In this document: piece by piece, positions 42,942 through 52,416 of the stretch
Numbering within the stretch: position 1 is the stretch's first letter
Layout: every line of letters starts with the position of its first letter
The notes under the pieces: model-generated
What the model was told of the DNA's origin: nothing
Seen by the model: the letters and a program-made list of their open reading frames with translations, nothing else
Database searches by the model: none
Position numbers and translations under genes: made by a program
Assembly: GCF_042610495.1 (NCBI RefSeq)
Contig: NZ_JBHGAP010000001.1
Span: 1,612,001 to 1,676,000, forward strand
DNA: 64,000 bases
DNA from: RU20A sp042610495
GTDB taxonomy: Bacteria; Pseudomonadota; Alphaproteobacteria; Rhizobiales; Rhizobiaceae
Reading direction: 5' to 3'

Positions 42942-45620
42942 ATGACGACTGCCCCGCCGCCCGCGCCCGAAAAGGCCCCGCCGCTCACCCGCCTGCTGGC
43001 CGGCAAGCGTGTTGCGGCGCGCGCCGTGCTGCTGGCAGAAGCCGTGGCGCCGAAGCTGCTGCTGCCGGTCTCCGTCCTCCTGCTTTTCGTCGCCGCCGCC
43101 TGGTTCGGCCTGTTCCGCCTGGCGCCCTTCTGGCTGCATGCCGGCGCCCTTGCCGCCTTCGCGCTTGCTTTCGTCGCCTCCCTCCTGCCACTCGCACGGA
43201 TCCGCCTGCCCGCCCCCGAGGCCGCCGACCGCATGCTGGAGGCCCGCAACGGCCTGCGCCATCAGGCCATCCGCATCCAGGACGAAACCGTGTCGACCGG
43301 CGGTCCGGCGGCCGAAGCCCTGTGGCGCGAGCATCAGGCCCGCATGGCGCGCACCATCGGCACGCTCTCGGCCGGCACGCCGCAGCCGGACCTGCCCCGC
43401 CACGACCCCTTCGCGCTGCGCGCCGCCCCCGTGCTGATCGCCGCCCTTGCCTTCGCCTATTCCTACTCCAACCGCGCCGGCTTCCTCTCCGATGCCTTCC
43501 ACCTGCCGGAACCGGCCGTCGTCAAACCGGACCTGCGCATCGATGCCTGGGTGACCCCGCCGGCCTATACGGGCAAGGCGCCCGTCTTCCTGACTGGCGA
43601 ACAGGCCGCAGCCGCGCCGGATGCAAAGCCGGTGCTCACCGTCCCGCAATTTTCCGAAGCCACCGTGCGCCTGTCCGGCGGCGGCAATGCGCCCGTGAGT
43701 TTCGAGCCGGAGAGCGGCGGCCCGGGGATCGCGATCGCCGCGGAGGAGCGCAAGCCGGAGAAAGTCGCAGAGGGCGCCAAGCCCGCCCCCGCCGCCCCGC
43801 CCGCGCAGCAGAGCGCGGCCGCGAAGCCCGGCGCGACCGGCGCCGAAACGCACCTCTACAAGATCGACCAGCCGGGCACGCTCGTCGTCGGCGCCGAGCG
43901 CTGGCGCTTCGCCATCACGCCCGACAAGGCCCCGGAAATCGCCTTCGACGGCCAGCCGAAGACGACGGTCGCGGCAGCGCTGGAGATCGGCTTCCTCGGC
44001 AAGGACGACTACGGCATCACCGAAGCCTGGGCGGAGATCGTGCCGCTCGACACACCCGCCGCCAATGCCCGCCCGCTCTACCCGGCGCCGGAATACCGGC
44101 TGGACCTGCCGCGCCGCAATACAAAGGATGTCAAGGGCCTGACGAGCCGGAACCTCAGCGAACATCCGCTCTCCGGCAAGCCCGTGCGCATCACCCTGGT
44201 GGCCAAGGACGCCGCCGGGCAGGAAGGCCGCAGCCAGCCGCAGGAGATGGTCCTGCCGGCCAAGACCTTCTACGAGCCGCTGGCCGGCGCGATCGCCGAA
44301 CAGCGCCAGATCTTCGCGCTCGATGCAAACCAGGTGCCGCGCGCGCTGGAACTCAACGATGCGCTCGCCATCCGCGCCGACGAAACGATCCCCAACGTCA
44401 CCCATTTCCTCGCCATGCGCTCGGCCCGCAACCGTCTGGCGCTCGCCTATAATGACGACATGCTGCGCGAGGCCGCCGACTATTTCTGGGAAGTCGCGCT
44501 CGGCATCGAGGACGGCAATCTGTCGCTTGCCGAACGCCGCCTGCGCGATGCCCAGCAGGCGCTTCAGGATGCCTTGAAGAACAATGCGTCCGACGAGGAA
44601 ATCGCGCGCCTGATGAAGGAACTGCGCGAGGCCATGCAGGAATTCATGCAGGCTCTGGCCGAACAGGCCGCCAAGAACCCGCAGAGCGCCATAAACAATC
44701 CGCAGATGAACAACATGCTGCGCCAGCAGGATCTGGAGCGGATGATGGACCAGATCGAGAATCTGGCGAAATCCGGCGCCCGCGATCAGGCCCAGCAGAT
44801 GCTCTCCGAACTGCAGCGCATGATGAACAATCTGCAGGCTGGTCGCCCCCAGCAGGGGCAGCAGGGCGAGCAGAACAACGCCATGCGCGAGCAGATGGAC
44901 AAGCTCGGCCGCCTGATGCAGGAACAGCAGAAGCTGATGGACGAGACCTTCCGCATGGACCAGGCGCTGCGCGACCGCCAGCAGCGCGGCGATCCGCTGC
45001 AGGGCGAGGATGACGAACTCTTCGGCCAGGAACCGCCCGAGCAGCAGCCCGGTGACAATGGCCAGCAGCAACAGGGCGAAAACGGCCAGCAGCAGCAGAA
45101 CCCGCTCGACAACATGACAGCCGAGCAACTGCGCGAGGCGCTGAAGCAGCTGCGCCAGCGCCAGGAAGGGCTCGGCAAGGAACTCGGCGAATTGCAGAAA
45201 GGCCTTGAAGGCATGGGCATGAAGCCCGGCGAAGGCTTCGGCAAGGCGCAGAGCGAAATGGGCAGCGCGGCCGAAGCGCTTGGTCGCAGCCGTGGCGAAC
45301 AGGCACTCGGCAGCCAGGGCCGCGCCATGGAGGCGCTGCGCCAGGGCGCGCAGGACATGATGAACCAGATGCAGGCACAACAGGGTCAGGGTCAGGGTCA
45401 GGGTCCCGGCACACCGCAGATGGGCCGCAACGGCCGCGACCCCCTCGGCCGCCAGCAGCAGAACATGGGCCCCGATTTCGGCGAACAGGTGAAGGTGCCC
45501 GACGAGATCGACACCCAGCGCGCCCGCGAAATCCTCGAGGAAATCCGCCGCAAACTGGGCGAAAACGCCTCGCCGGAACTGGAACGGCAATATCTGGAGC
45601 GGTTGCTGGATATTCGGTGA
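42942..45620 (+). CDS. TIGR02302/DUF4175 large membrane protein
   Basis: An 892-aa protein found mainly in alphaproteobacteria, function unknown. Hydrophobic segments lie near residues 38-56, 62-84 and 145-165, followed by a large extracytoplasmic region starting LRIDAWVTPPAYTGKAPVFL. From about 480 the sequence becomes helical, and from about 620 it is very rich in Gln and Glu with coiled-coil character (QQGQQGEQNN, QLREALKQLRQRQEGLGKEL). The C-terminal end, REILEEIRRKLGENASPELE, is the conserved family tail. GAGGAA precedes ATG 42942. It is the last gene of the argH-lptM-lysA run. Confidence 0.92.
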   Translation: MTTAPPPAPEKAPPLTRLLAGKRVAARAVLLAEAVAPKLLLPVSVLLLFVAAAWFGLFRLAPFWLHAGALAAFALAFVASLLPLARIRLPAPEAADRMLEARNGLRHQAIRIQDETVSTGGPAAEALWREHQARMARTIGTLSAGTPQPDLPRHDPFALRAAPVLIAALAFAYSYSNRAGFLSDAFHLPEPAVVKPDLRIDAWVTPPAYTGKAPVFLTGEQAAAAPDAKPVLTVPQFSEATVRLSGGGNAPVSFEPESGGPGIAIAAEERKPEKVAEGAKPAPAAPPAQQSAAAKPGATGAETHLYKIDQPGTLVVGAERWRFAITPDKAPEIAFDGQPKTTVAAALEIGFLGKDDYGITEAWAEIVPLDTPAANARPLYPAPEYRLDLPRRNTKDVKGLTSRNLSEHPLSGKPVRITLVAKDAAGQEGRSQPQEMVLPAKTFYEPLAGAIAEQRQIFALDANQVPRALELNDALAIRADETIPNVTHFLAMRSARNRLALAYNDDMLREAADYFWEVALGIEDGNLSLAERRLRDAQQALQDALKNNASDEEIARLMKELREAMQEFMQALAEQAAKNPQSAINNPQMNNMLRQQDLERMMDQIENLAKSGARDQAQQMLSELQRMMNNLQAGRPQQGQQGEQNNAMREQMDKLGRLMQEQQKLMDETFRMDQALRDRQQRGDPLQGEDDELFGQEPPEQQPGDNGQQQQGENGQQQQNPLDNMTAEQLREALKQLRQRQEGLGKELGELQKGLEGMGMKPGEGFGKAQSEMGSAAEALGRSRGEQALGSQGRAMEALRQGAQDMMNQMQAQQGQGQGQGPGTPQMGRNGRDPLGRQQQNMGPDFGEQVKVPDEIDTQRAREILEEIRRKLGENASPELERQYLERLLDIR

Positions 45621-45719
45621 GATGCGGGTGAGCGCAGCAGCGGCTCGCTGGCGCTACATCATCTCACGCTCCGGCCGCGCACTCGGCGGCAGGATTGGGA
45701 AAGCGCTCCCCCACCCGCT

Positions 45720-45801
45720 GTCATCCTCGGGCTTGCCCCGAGGATCCACATCCGCGGTCGCGATGCGCAGCATGGATGCTCGGGTCAAGCCCGAGCATGA
45801 C
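45720..45801. repeat. Intergenic palindromic repeat, type A
   Basis: An 82-bp inverted repeat with arms 45720-45748 and 45773-45801; 26 of 29 positions match in the reverse complement. Each arm is itself nearly palindromic around CTCGGGCTTG/CAAGCCCGAG. The 24-bp centre is unrelated. It lies between the TIGR02302 gene and the convergent receiver gene, where it may act on both transcript ends. The pattern is typical of dispersed alphaproteobacterial intergenic repeats. Confidence 0.88.
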
Positions 45802-45911
45802 GGAGATTGGGGCGTCCATTGGCGAAATCAAACCCGTGAGTTTCGACCGGAACCAGAAATCTCGCGGAAAACGCCGCCTCGCGGCAGACCGCGGCCCCTC
45901 GCCTGACGCGT

Positions 45912-46271
45912 TCAGGCGGCCAGCGCCACCGCGACGGCCTTGCGGATATCGGGCAGGCTGAACGGCTTGTCGACTACATCGATGATGCGTTGGGCGAGCT
46001 TTTCGCAGCGCTCGCGCTGGTCGGCATAGCCGGTCATCAGCAGGATCTTCATGCCGGGCCGCGTGTCGGAGGCCTTCCAGGCGAGTTCGATGCCGTCCAT
46101 GGCGGGCATGCGGATATCGGACAGCAGGAGATCGAAGTCCTCGGCCGTCACGCGCTCCAGACCTTCGGCGCCATCGGCGGCTTCCACCACCTCGTGTCCG
46201 TCGAGCTTCAGGGCGCGGGCGACGAAGGAGCGCAGCGCATCCTCGTCTTCGGCGATCAGAATTCTGGCCAT
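45912..46271 (-). CDS. Single-domain response regulator, CpdR-like
   Basis: A 119-aa free-standing receiver domain with no output domain. The acidic pocket is AEDED (residues 8-11), the phosphorylation site is Asp52 in LLLSDIRMPAMDG, and the switch residues are Thr in LLMTGYA and Lys in VVDKPF. In rhizobia such orphan receivers include CpdR paralogues that control ClpXP proteolysis through the CckA-ChpT relay; identity with CpdR2 is a guess from memory. ATG 46271 has GGAG 6 nt upstream; 46274 and 46283 are alternatives. No histidine kinase gene is adjacent. Confidence 0.88.
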   Translation of the reverse strand: MARILIAEDEDALRSFVARALKLDGHEVVEAADGAEGLERVTAEDFDLLLSDIRMPAMDGIELAWKASDTRPGMKILLMTGYADQRERCEKLAQRIIDVVDKPFSLPDIRKAVAVALAA

Positions 46272-46544
46272 CATGGTCTCCATGTCTTGAAGGCTGACCT
46301 CGGATCATCCACCCCGGCATCATGCCGAAAGCCGGTCATCCGGGGCTGCTCTTGAGCGGCAGCAAAGCCCTGCGCACAGGATCGTGCCGCCCCAAAACAC
46401 CACCGAAACCTTTTCGTTCGGTAAAGGAGAGACCGTGGTTTCCCGCTTGGCAAACAGGAGATGAAGAGGCGCGAAAGGCCGTTAATCCCTTCGCATCATG
46501 GCCCGGCCGGCGGCACCACGGCCGGATGCCGCCCGGCAGACGCC

Positions 46545-47087
46545 TCAGGCGTCGCCGGTGACCACGCCCACGAAGGGCAGTTCGCGGAAGGCATAGGCGA
46601 CATCCATGCCGTAGCCGACGACGAAATGATCGGGGCATTCGAAGCCGACGTAATCGGCGACAAGATCCACCTGCCGCTTCTCCGTCTTGTCGAGCAGGAC
46701 GGCGATGGTGACGTTGCGTGCGCCGCGCTCGTACATCAGTTCCTTGGCAAAGCGCAGCGTGCGGCCGGATTCGAGGATATCGTCGATCAGGAGCACGTCG
46801 CGGTCCTTCACGTCGCTGTCGATGTCCTTGATGATCTTCACGCCGCGCGACACCGTGCCCGTGCCGTAGCTGGAAAGCGTGATGAACTCGACCTCGGGCG
46901 CAAGGCCCGCATGGTGCAGGGCGCGGATCAGGTCTGCGGCGAAGATGAAGGAGCCCTTGAGAACCGAGATGACCAGAAGATCGTCGGTCGGGCCGCGCAT
47001 GATCTCCTGGGCGAGCGACAGGTTGCGCTCGGCGATCACTTCAGCGGTGAACAGGGGTTCGATAGTCTTTCCGCGCACGACGGGCAT
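46545..47087 (-). CDS. hpt: Hypoxanthine phosphoribosyltransferase
   Basis: Purine salvage: hypoxanthine (and guanine) plus PRPP to IMP or GMP (180 aa). The PRPP-binding signature VLLIDDILESGRTL is intact. LLVISVLKGSFIFAADLIRA forms the pyrophosphate loop, and VADYVGFECPDHFVVGYGMD the base-binding segment. It is transcribed toward the receiver gene at 45912 and separated by 273 bp without a gene. That stretch contains only a degenerate GC-rich hairpin (CCCCGG/CCGGGG near 46312-46345). Confidence 0.95.
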   Translation of the reverse strand: MPVVRGKTIEPLFTAEVIAERNLSLAQEIMRGPTDDLLVISVLKGSFIFAADLIRALHHAGLAPEVEFITLSSYGTGTVSRGVKIIKDIDSDVKDRDVLLIDDILESGRTLRFAKELMYERGARNVTIAVLLDKTEKRQVDLVADYVGFECPDHFVVGYGMDVAYAFRELPFVGVVTGDA

Positions 47088-47188
47088 CGGCTCACTCCGG
47101 TTTCAAAGCGGTGCAATTGGCATGTCCAGCAAAAGTGCGTCAGCGGCTTTGCATCCGGACTGCGTAAAGGAGATGCGCGTAGCACGGT

Positions 47189-47884
47189 TCACCGGGCCGC
47201 AACACCCTGCGGCGCAACGGAAAGGGCAAGGCCGGACACTTTTCCACCTGCATGTGGCAGCCGCGCCGAAAAGGCGCGCGCCTCGCCCGGCGCGATCAGG
47301 TCGCTGCCCGGCGGAACCTCGCCCAGAACGACGCGCCGGCCGCCGGAAAGCACCTCCACCTGCACGCCCGGCATGGCAAGCGGCACAGCCGTCGTGTTCT
47401 CGATCGAGCCATAGACGGTGAGCACCTTCAGCCCGCCGCGATCCTCCACCATGTGGCCCTGCGTGGTGATGGCAAGCGGAGCGCGCGCCGCGGGTGCGGC
47501 AGCCTTCGGCGCCGACGCGCTAGTCAGGGCAAGCGCAAAGGTCAGGGCCCCGCAGATACCTACGACAGCCGTGAACACCCAAGCCGACATCCCGCGCAGC
47601 CGACCTTCGGCCCGGCGCACCGCACCGCCGGCAAGAAATGCCGCGGCCATATCGCCCGGCCGCGCGCCGAAGGCATCCGGCACGCGGGCATTGTCATTGC
47701 CGACGGAAAAGGCTGGCCGGCGCGGCGCGGCGCTCTCCACGATCGTCTCGAAGGTGACATCGATCACGTCGGACGGGCGCGCCCGCAAGGCGCGGCCAGC
47801 CACGCGCACGGCCTGTTCCGGCGGAATGACGTCGGCGGCGCGGGGGTCATGGGAGGTCTGGCGGCGGTCGCGGAAGCTTTGCAT
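47189..47884 (-). CDS. Single-pass membrane protein divergent from ftsE
   Basis: A 231-aa protein with no name I can assign. The cytoplasmic N-terminal half (about 100 residues) contains PSDVIDVTFETIVESAAPRR. A membrane helix follows (WVFTAVVGICGALTFALALT, about 112-131). The outer domain resembles an FxLYD/DUF3426-type beta fold: VLTVYGSIENTTAVPLAMPG, then VEVLSGGRRVVLGEVPPGSD and LIAPGEARAFSARL. ATG 47884 was chosen; the frame to 48430 runs through ftsE antisense. It lies divergent from ftsEX by 267 bp, a position that invites but does not prove a cell-envelope role. Confidence 0.72.
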   Translation of the reverse strand: MQSFRDRRQTSHDPRAADVIPPEQAVRVAGRALRARPSDVIDVTFETIVESAAPRRPAFSVGNDNARVPDAFGARPGDMAAAFLAGGAVRRAEGRLRGMSAWVFTAVVGICGALTFALALTSASAPKAAAPAARAPLAITTQGHMVEDRGGLKVLTVYGSIENTTAVPLAMPGVQVEVLSGGRRVVLGEVPPGSDLIAPGEARAFSARLPHAGGKVSGLALSVAPQGVAAR

Positions 47885-48151
47885 GGCACTCTCCCCGCCC
47901 GCAATGCCGGCGCAAGGAAACGCAGCGCAAGATGCAGGCATTGAAACCAATCTTTCCAACACGTAAACGGAATTGGTTAATGCATTGCAAACCGCCTTCA
48001 AACCGGCCGGTTTAACAGGCAGGAAACGAGATCGGCCCCGAATCAGGGGACAATCGCGGCGCGCATCGCGGGGAAACGGGAGGACGGCCGGATCGCCGTC
48101 CAGTCCGGCATCCGTCGCTCTGGCGCCGCACAGGACATCTGGAACGAGGCG

Positions 48152-48811
48152 TTGATTCAATTCGAAAATGTCGGTCTGCGCTATGGAATGGGGCCGGAGA
48201 TCCTCCGCGACCTCACCTTCACCATTCCCGGCCGCTCCTTCCAGTTCCTGACGGGCCCATCCGGCGCCGGCAAGACGACGCTGCTCAAGCTGCTCTTCCT
48301 GTCGCTGAAGCCCACGCGCGGCCTGATCCGCATGTTCGACCGCAACATTTCCTCGATCCCGACCGACGAACTGCCCATGCTGCGCCGGCGCGTCGGCATC
48401 GTCTTCCAGGATTTCCGCCTGCTCGATCATCTCACCACCTACGAGAATGTCGCCCTGCCGCTGCGCGTGCGCGGCAAGGAGGAGTCGAGCTATCGCTCCG
48501 ATGTGATCGAACTCCTGAAATGGGTCGGCCTTGGCGAGCGCATCAATGTGCTGCCGCCCGTTCTATCGGGTGGCGAGAAGCAGCGTGCGGCCATTGCCCG
48601 TGCCTTGATCGACCAGCCGGAAATCCTGCTGGCGGACGAGCCAACCGGCAACGTCGATCCGCCCATGGCCCGGCGGCTGCTCAATCTCTTTCTGGAATTG
48701 AACCGCCTCGGCACCGCCGTCGTCATCGCCACCCACGATTTTTCCCTGATGGACCAGGTGGATGCCCGGCGCCTCATCCTCTCCGAAGGGCGGCTCGACA
48801 TCTATGAGTGA
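48152..48811 (+). CDS. ftsE: Cell division ATP-binding protein FtsE
   Basis: ABC ATPase that, with FtsX, controls periplasmic cell-wall hydrolases at the division site (219 aa). Walker A is GPSGAGKTT, the ABC signature is LSGGEKQR, Walker B is ILLADEPTG and the switch His lies in IATHDFSLMD. The N terminus MIQFENVGLRYG matches the FtsE family, reached from a TTG start at 48152. Its last 8 bp overlap ftsX. The spacing confirms a two-gene ftsEX operon. Confidence 0.95.
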   Translation: MIQFENVGLRYGMGPEILRDLTFTIPGRSFQFLTGPSGAGKTTLLKLLFLSLKPTRGLIRMFDRNISSIPTDELPMLRRRVGIVFQDFRLLDHLTTYENVALPLRVRGKEESSYRSDVIELLKWVGLGERINVLPPVLSGGEKQRAAIARALIDQPEILLADEPTGNVDPPMARRLLNLFLELNRLGTAVVIATHDFSLMDQVDARRLILSEGRLDIYE

Positions 48812-49817
48812 CAGCAAGGCCGCCGAGACCGCAAAGACCGCCGCGCCGGCCGCCCGCCGCATCGAGATGAAGGTGCGGCCAACCGGCCCGATCGTGCCGT
48901 CGACCAATGTCTCCGGCAAGGCGCTGATGGCCGTCATCGCCATCATGTCCTTCCTCGCCTGCCTCACCCTCGGTGCCGTCAGCATGGTGCGCTCGACGGC
49001 GCAAAGCTGGCAGAGCCAGATTTCCCGCGAGATCACCATCCAGATCAAGCCGGCCGAAGGCCTCGACATGGAAAAGGCGCTGGCCGACGCGCGCGATCTG
49101 GCGCTCACCTTCAACGGCGCGCTCACCGGCACCATCATGGACCGCGAATCGACCGCGCGGCTCCTCGAACCCTGGCTCGGCGAAGGCCTCGACATCGGCG
49201 AACTGCCCGTCCCGCGCCTCGTCATCGTCACCATCGACGAGAACAACCCGCCCGACTTCACCGCCATGCGCAAGGCGTTGAAGGAGATGATCCCGCAATC
49301 CTTCCTGGACGATCACCGCACCTGGGTGGACCGTCTGGTGGCGATGGCCAACACCACGGCGCTGATCGGCACCGGCGTGCTCGTGCTCGTCTGCTCCGCC
49401 ATGGTGCTGACCGTCATCTTCGCCACACGCGGTGCCCTGTCGGGCAACCGCCATATCGTCGAGGTGCTGCACTTCGTCGGGGCGGAGGCAAGCTTCGTGG
49501 CCTCCGAGTTCCAGAAGCACTTCCTGAAAATCAGCCTGAAAGGCGCCGGCGCCGGCGGCATTGCCTCGGCGCTCGCCTTCATGGCGGCAAGCTACTGGCA
49601 GGCCGCACGGCTCGCCACGCCGGAAAGCGACCAGACCAACGCGCTCTTCGGCTCCTTCACCATCGGCTGGACGGGCTATGCCGGCATTTTCGCCATCATG
49701 CTGGTGATCGCCTTGCTGACGACGGTGACAGCCCGCGTGACGGTGATGCGCACCATCCGCGAAATCGACCAGATCCGCTCCGATCCGGCCCGCAGCGACG
49801 GACTGCCGCCGTCATGA
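48804..49817 (+). CDS. ftsX: Cell division protein FtsX
   Basis: Permease-like partner of FtsE (337 aa) with four membrane segments (about 42-62, 190-212, 240-262 and 285-310). A periplasmic loop of about 120 residues follows the first helix (EITIQIKPAEGLDMEKALAD). The cytoplasmic N-terminal 40 residues are basic. Family-typical stretches are HIVEVLHFVGAEASFVASEF and ATPESDQTNALFGSFTIGW. The ATG at 48804 overlaps the ftsE stop. A YdcF-like gene follows. Confidence 0.93.
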   Translation: MSDSKAAETAKTAAPAARRIEMKVRPTGPIVPSTNVSGKALMAVIAIMSFLACLTLGAVSMVRSTAQSWQSQISREITIQIKPAEGLDMEKALADARDLALTFNGALTGTIMDRESTARLLEPWLGEGLDIGELPVPRLVIVTIDENNPPDFTAMRKALKEMIPQSFLDDHRTWVDRLVAMANTTALIGTGVLVLVCSAMVLTVIFATRGALSGNRHIVEVLHFVGAEASFVASEFQKHFLKISLKGAGAGGIASALAFMAASYWQAARLATPESDQTNALFGSFTIGWTGYAGIFAIMLVIALLTTVTARVTVMRTIREIDQIRSDPARSDGLPPS

Positions 49818-49968
49818 CGCGCTGTCACGCGCCTGTCATCAAACATCGGAATAGGTCAGGAATCACGGCTTGGCATCCATCCCGAGGCCGCCGCAATGTC
49901 GGGCTAGATGCGAATCGGCGACGATGCCGTGCGGGATCTCCCCGTCTTCGGCGGGCGGACTGAAGCGG

Positions 49969-50658
49969 ATGGAGATGGATCAGCAAACGACGGAACGGAC
50001 AGAAACGACACGGCGGCGGCGCGGCCCCGTCCGCCGTTTTGTGCGCTTCGCTTTCTATGCCCTTCTCGTCGTCGGCGCGATTTTCCTCGGTGGCTTCCTC
50101 TATTTCGCCGATGTCGTGGCCGCGCTGCAGCCGCCGGACAGACCGAAGGCCGATGCGATCGTCGTGCTGACGGGCGGCTTCCAGCGCATCGACCAGGCCG
50201 TGGAACTCCTGAAGTCCGGGGCCGGCGAGCGCCTCCTGATTTCTGGCGTCAACCCCTCCACCAGCGGCAGCCAGATCCGCCGCAACACGCAGACGCCGCG
50301 CGATCTCTTCGACTGCTGCGTCGATATCGGCCGGCAGGCGATCGACACGATCGGCAATGCCAACGAGACGGCGCGATGGGCGCGCGGGCGCGGCTACGGG
50401 CGCGTACTGGTCGTCACCAACAATTACCACATGCCGCGCAGCCTGCTAGAACTGCGCCGCGCCGCGCCCGACATCGAGTTCATCGCCTTCCCCGTCGTCA
50501 ATTCCGACCTCAAGACCAGCAACTGGCTGAGCAACCCGATGGCGCTGAAGACGATCCTGCTCGAATATATCAAGACCGTCGCCGCCACCGTCCGCGACGC
50601 GCTGGGGGCCGGCCGCTCCAATGGCCTGCGCGCCGATCTCGGCGGCACGGGCACCTGA
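49969..50658 (+). CDS. YdcF/SanA family (DUF218) membrane-linked protein
   Basis: A 229-aa protein with an Arg-rich N terminus (ETTRRRRGPVRRFVR), one membrane helix (FAFYALLVVGAIFLGGFLYF) and a DUF218 domain. The conserved core is ADAIVVLTGGFQRIDQAVEL, then GERLLISGVNP, NANETARWARGRGYGRVLVV and TNNYHMPRSLLELRRA. The family includes SanA and YdcF, linked to envelope integrity or SAM binding; the function is unknown. ATG 49969 is preferred to 49975. plsC follows after about 130 bp on the same strand. Confidence 0.88.
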   Translation: MEMDQQTTERTETTRRRRGPVRRFVRFAFYALLVVGAIFLGGFLYFADVVAALQPPDRPKADAIVVLTGGFQRIDQAVELLKSGAGERLLISGVNPSTSGSQIRRNTQTPRDLFDCCVDIGRQAIDTIGNANETARWARGRGYGRVLVVTNNYHMPRSLLELRRAAPDIEFIAFPVVNSDLKTSNWLSNPMALKTILLEYIKTVAATVRDALGAGRSNGLRADLGGTGT

Positions 50659-50791
50659 GACGCCAAATCCGGGTCAGCCGCCCGCGACCATCACACGCAC
50701 GGTTTTCGCAGCGCCGATAATCGTGTAGGCAGCGGCAAGACGATGCCTCCCGGCCGGGCCCCTATTCCGGCCTCCGCACGAAAGCCTACCG

Positions 50792-51595
50792 ATGATCCGC
50801 CTGCGCTCGATCGCCTTCAACACGCTCTTTTACATGAACCTCATCATCCAGATGATCGTGCTGACCCCGGTCTATTTTCTGCTGCCGCGCAAGATGGCGT
50901 GGTTCGTGCCGAAAAACTGGGCGCGCTCCAACAACTGGCTGTTCAAGACCATCGTCGGCACGACCTTCGAGATCGAGGGGCTGGAGAACATCCCGAAGGA
51001 CGGCAACTACATCTTCTCACCCAAGCACCAGTCCTTCTGGGATGTCTATGCCCTGCTGCCCTGGTTGTCGGACCCGTTCTACATCCTCAAGCGCGAGCTG
51101 ATGTGGATTCCGCTTTTCGGCCAGTACGTGATGAAGCAGCGCATGGTGCCGGTGAACCGCGCTGCCCGCGGCCGCGAAATGGCCGCTGTCATGGCGCGCG
51201 CCCGCGAGGAGATGGCGACCGGCCGGCAGCTGATCATTTATCCGGAGGGAACCCGCAAGCAGCCGGGTGCGGCTCCCGACTACAAATACGGCATCGCACG
51301 CCTTTACCGCGATCTGCAGGCGCCGGTATTGCCCGTCGTCATGCATCCCGGCCTCTTCTGGCCGCGCCGCTCGACACTGCGCTATCCCGGCCATTTCAAG
51401 GTGCGCATCCTGCCGCCGATCGCGCCGGGGCTCGACCCCGACACCTTCTTCGAGCAGTTGAAGGAGACGATGGAACGGGAAAGCGACAGGCTTCTCCTCG
51501 AAACCGTGGCGGCCAATCCACACGTGCCCCTGCCGCCGGTGACGGCCGAGCGGGTACGCACGCTGAAGGCAGCAGGCCGGCCGGAAGCGGCCTGA
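50792..51595 (+). CDS. plsC: 1-acylglycerol-3-phosphate acyltransferase (PlsC-like)
   Basis: Transfers an acyl chain to lysophosphatidic acid to make phosphatidic acid (267 aa, inner membrane). The acyltransferase motif I is SPKHQSFWD (HxxxxD), with MVPVNRAARG as motif II and QLIIYPEGTRKQPGA as motif III. An N-terminal membrane helix (LFYMNLIIQMIVLTPVYFLL) anchors it. ATG 50792 is followed directly by IRLRSIAFNTLFY, typical of rhizobial PlsC. It converges with the ChaC-like gene, with 15 bp between the stops. Confidence 0.93.
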   Translation: MIRLRSIAFNTLFYMNLIIQMIVLTPVYFLLPRKMAWFVPKNWARSNNWLFKTIVGTTFEIEGLENIPKDGNYIFSPKHQSFWDVYALLPWLSDPFYILKRELMWIPLFGQYVMKQRMVPVNRAARGREMAAVMARAREEMATGRQLIIYPEGTRKQPGAAPDYKYGIARLYRDLQAPVLPVVMHPGLFWPRRSTLRYPGHFKVRILPPIAPGLDPDTFFEQLKETMERESDRLLLETVAANPHVPLPPVTAERVRTLKAAGRPEAA

Positions 51596-51610
51596 TCCGG
51601 AGACGGGCGT

Positions 51611-52147
51611 TCAGGCCGGACGCCCGGCCATCTGCCGGGCGCGGGCCGCGACATCTTCCAGCCAGCGGTCACGAATGCCCATGTCGCGCATGTGGCTGAC
51701 CGTGTTCAGCACGTAGTCGATATTGGCGCCGGACCGCCCGACCGCCTCGGCCACCACCCGCGCCGCCTCCTCGACAGCCAGCGCACCGGCATATTGCTGG
51801 TGGGCGCGATCGATGATGTAGCCAAGCGCGCTGACGCGCTCGCCACCCGCCAGCAGAACGGAAAGCTGGCGCTCCTTGTAGACATGCGTCACGAGCTCGC
51901 GCTCGCGCAGATAAGCGACGACGGACTCGCGGTGGCCGGGCGCGATGCGGAAGGCGGCGCCGAGGCAGGAGCCGCCATAGTCCAGGCCGAGCACCAGGCC
52001 AGGCGCCGCCTCCGTGCCGCGATGCACCCAGGAGCGCACGCAGAGTGCCCGGCGATATCCATGCACGCGGGCAAGCTGGCGCTCCTCATAGGGGAAACCC
52101 GGGTTCCACATCAGCGAGCCGTAGCCAAAGACCCAAAATTCGTCCAT
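51611..52147 (-). CDS. ChaC-like gamma-glutamylcyclotransferase
   Basis: A 178-aa enzyme that would cleave gamma-glutamyl peptides such as glutathione to 5-oxoproline. The substrate-binding loop FGYGSLMWNPGF is near the N terminus (residues 6-17), followed by HGYRRALCVRSWVHRGTEAA and PGLVLGLDYGG, all ChaC hallmarks. LAGGERVSALGYIIDRAH carries the region of the catalytic Glu. ATG 52147 was chosen, as MDEFWVFGYGS matches relatives; the frame to 52216 adds a non-conserved leader. It is divergent from the DUF2125 gene. Confidence 0.91.
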   Translation of the reverse strand: MDEFWVFGYGSLMWNPGFPYEERQLARVHGYRRALCVRSWVHRGTEAAPGLVLGLDYGGSCLGAAFRIAPGHRESVVAYLRERELVTHVYKERQLSVLLAGGERVSALGYIIDRAHQQYAGALAVEEAARVVAEAVGRSGANIDYVLNTVSHMRDMGIRDRWLEDVAARARQMAGRPA

Positions 52148-52416
52148 ATCGGGTACCACTTGTCGATCCGGCACATCCCGTCGTCGTCGCGTTCCGAAGA
52201 GAATCGACGAAGGCAAGCTGGCCGGGACAGGAAGGGCGATCGCCCTCCATCTCTTTCATCAACCCCTTCTATCGCAAAAGCGCCGCGACAGGAACGACCG
52301 GACGCGCGAAATTGCGAGAAGATAGAACGCGTTACAGTGAGGCGCGCGGCCGTGGCGAAAAGCCTTGCGGCAGATGCGTCAAAGACCCCACGGGTCGTCA
52401 CCCGATCGGAGCCTTG

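Noticed and set aside
42867..45590. Minus-strand ORF of 907 codons, longer than the gene opposite
   Set aside because: It is the mirror of the TIGR02302 gene. Its His/Leu/Ala-rich translation reflects the reverse of Gln/Glu/Arg codons and has no domain, whereas the plus frame has membrane helices and the family tail.
47973..48155. Small plus-strand ORF before ftsE
   Set aside because: Arg/Ser/Pro-rich translation typical of random high-GC frames, no ribosome-binding site, and it overlaps the ftsE start.
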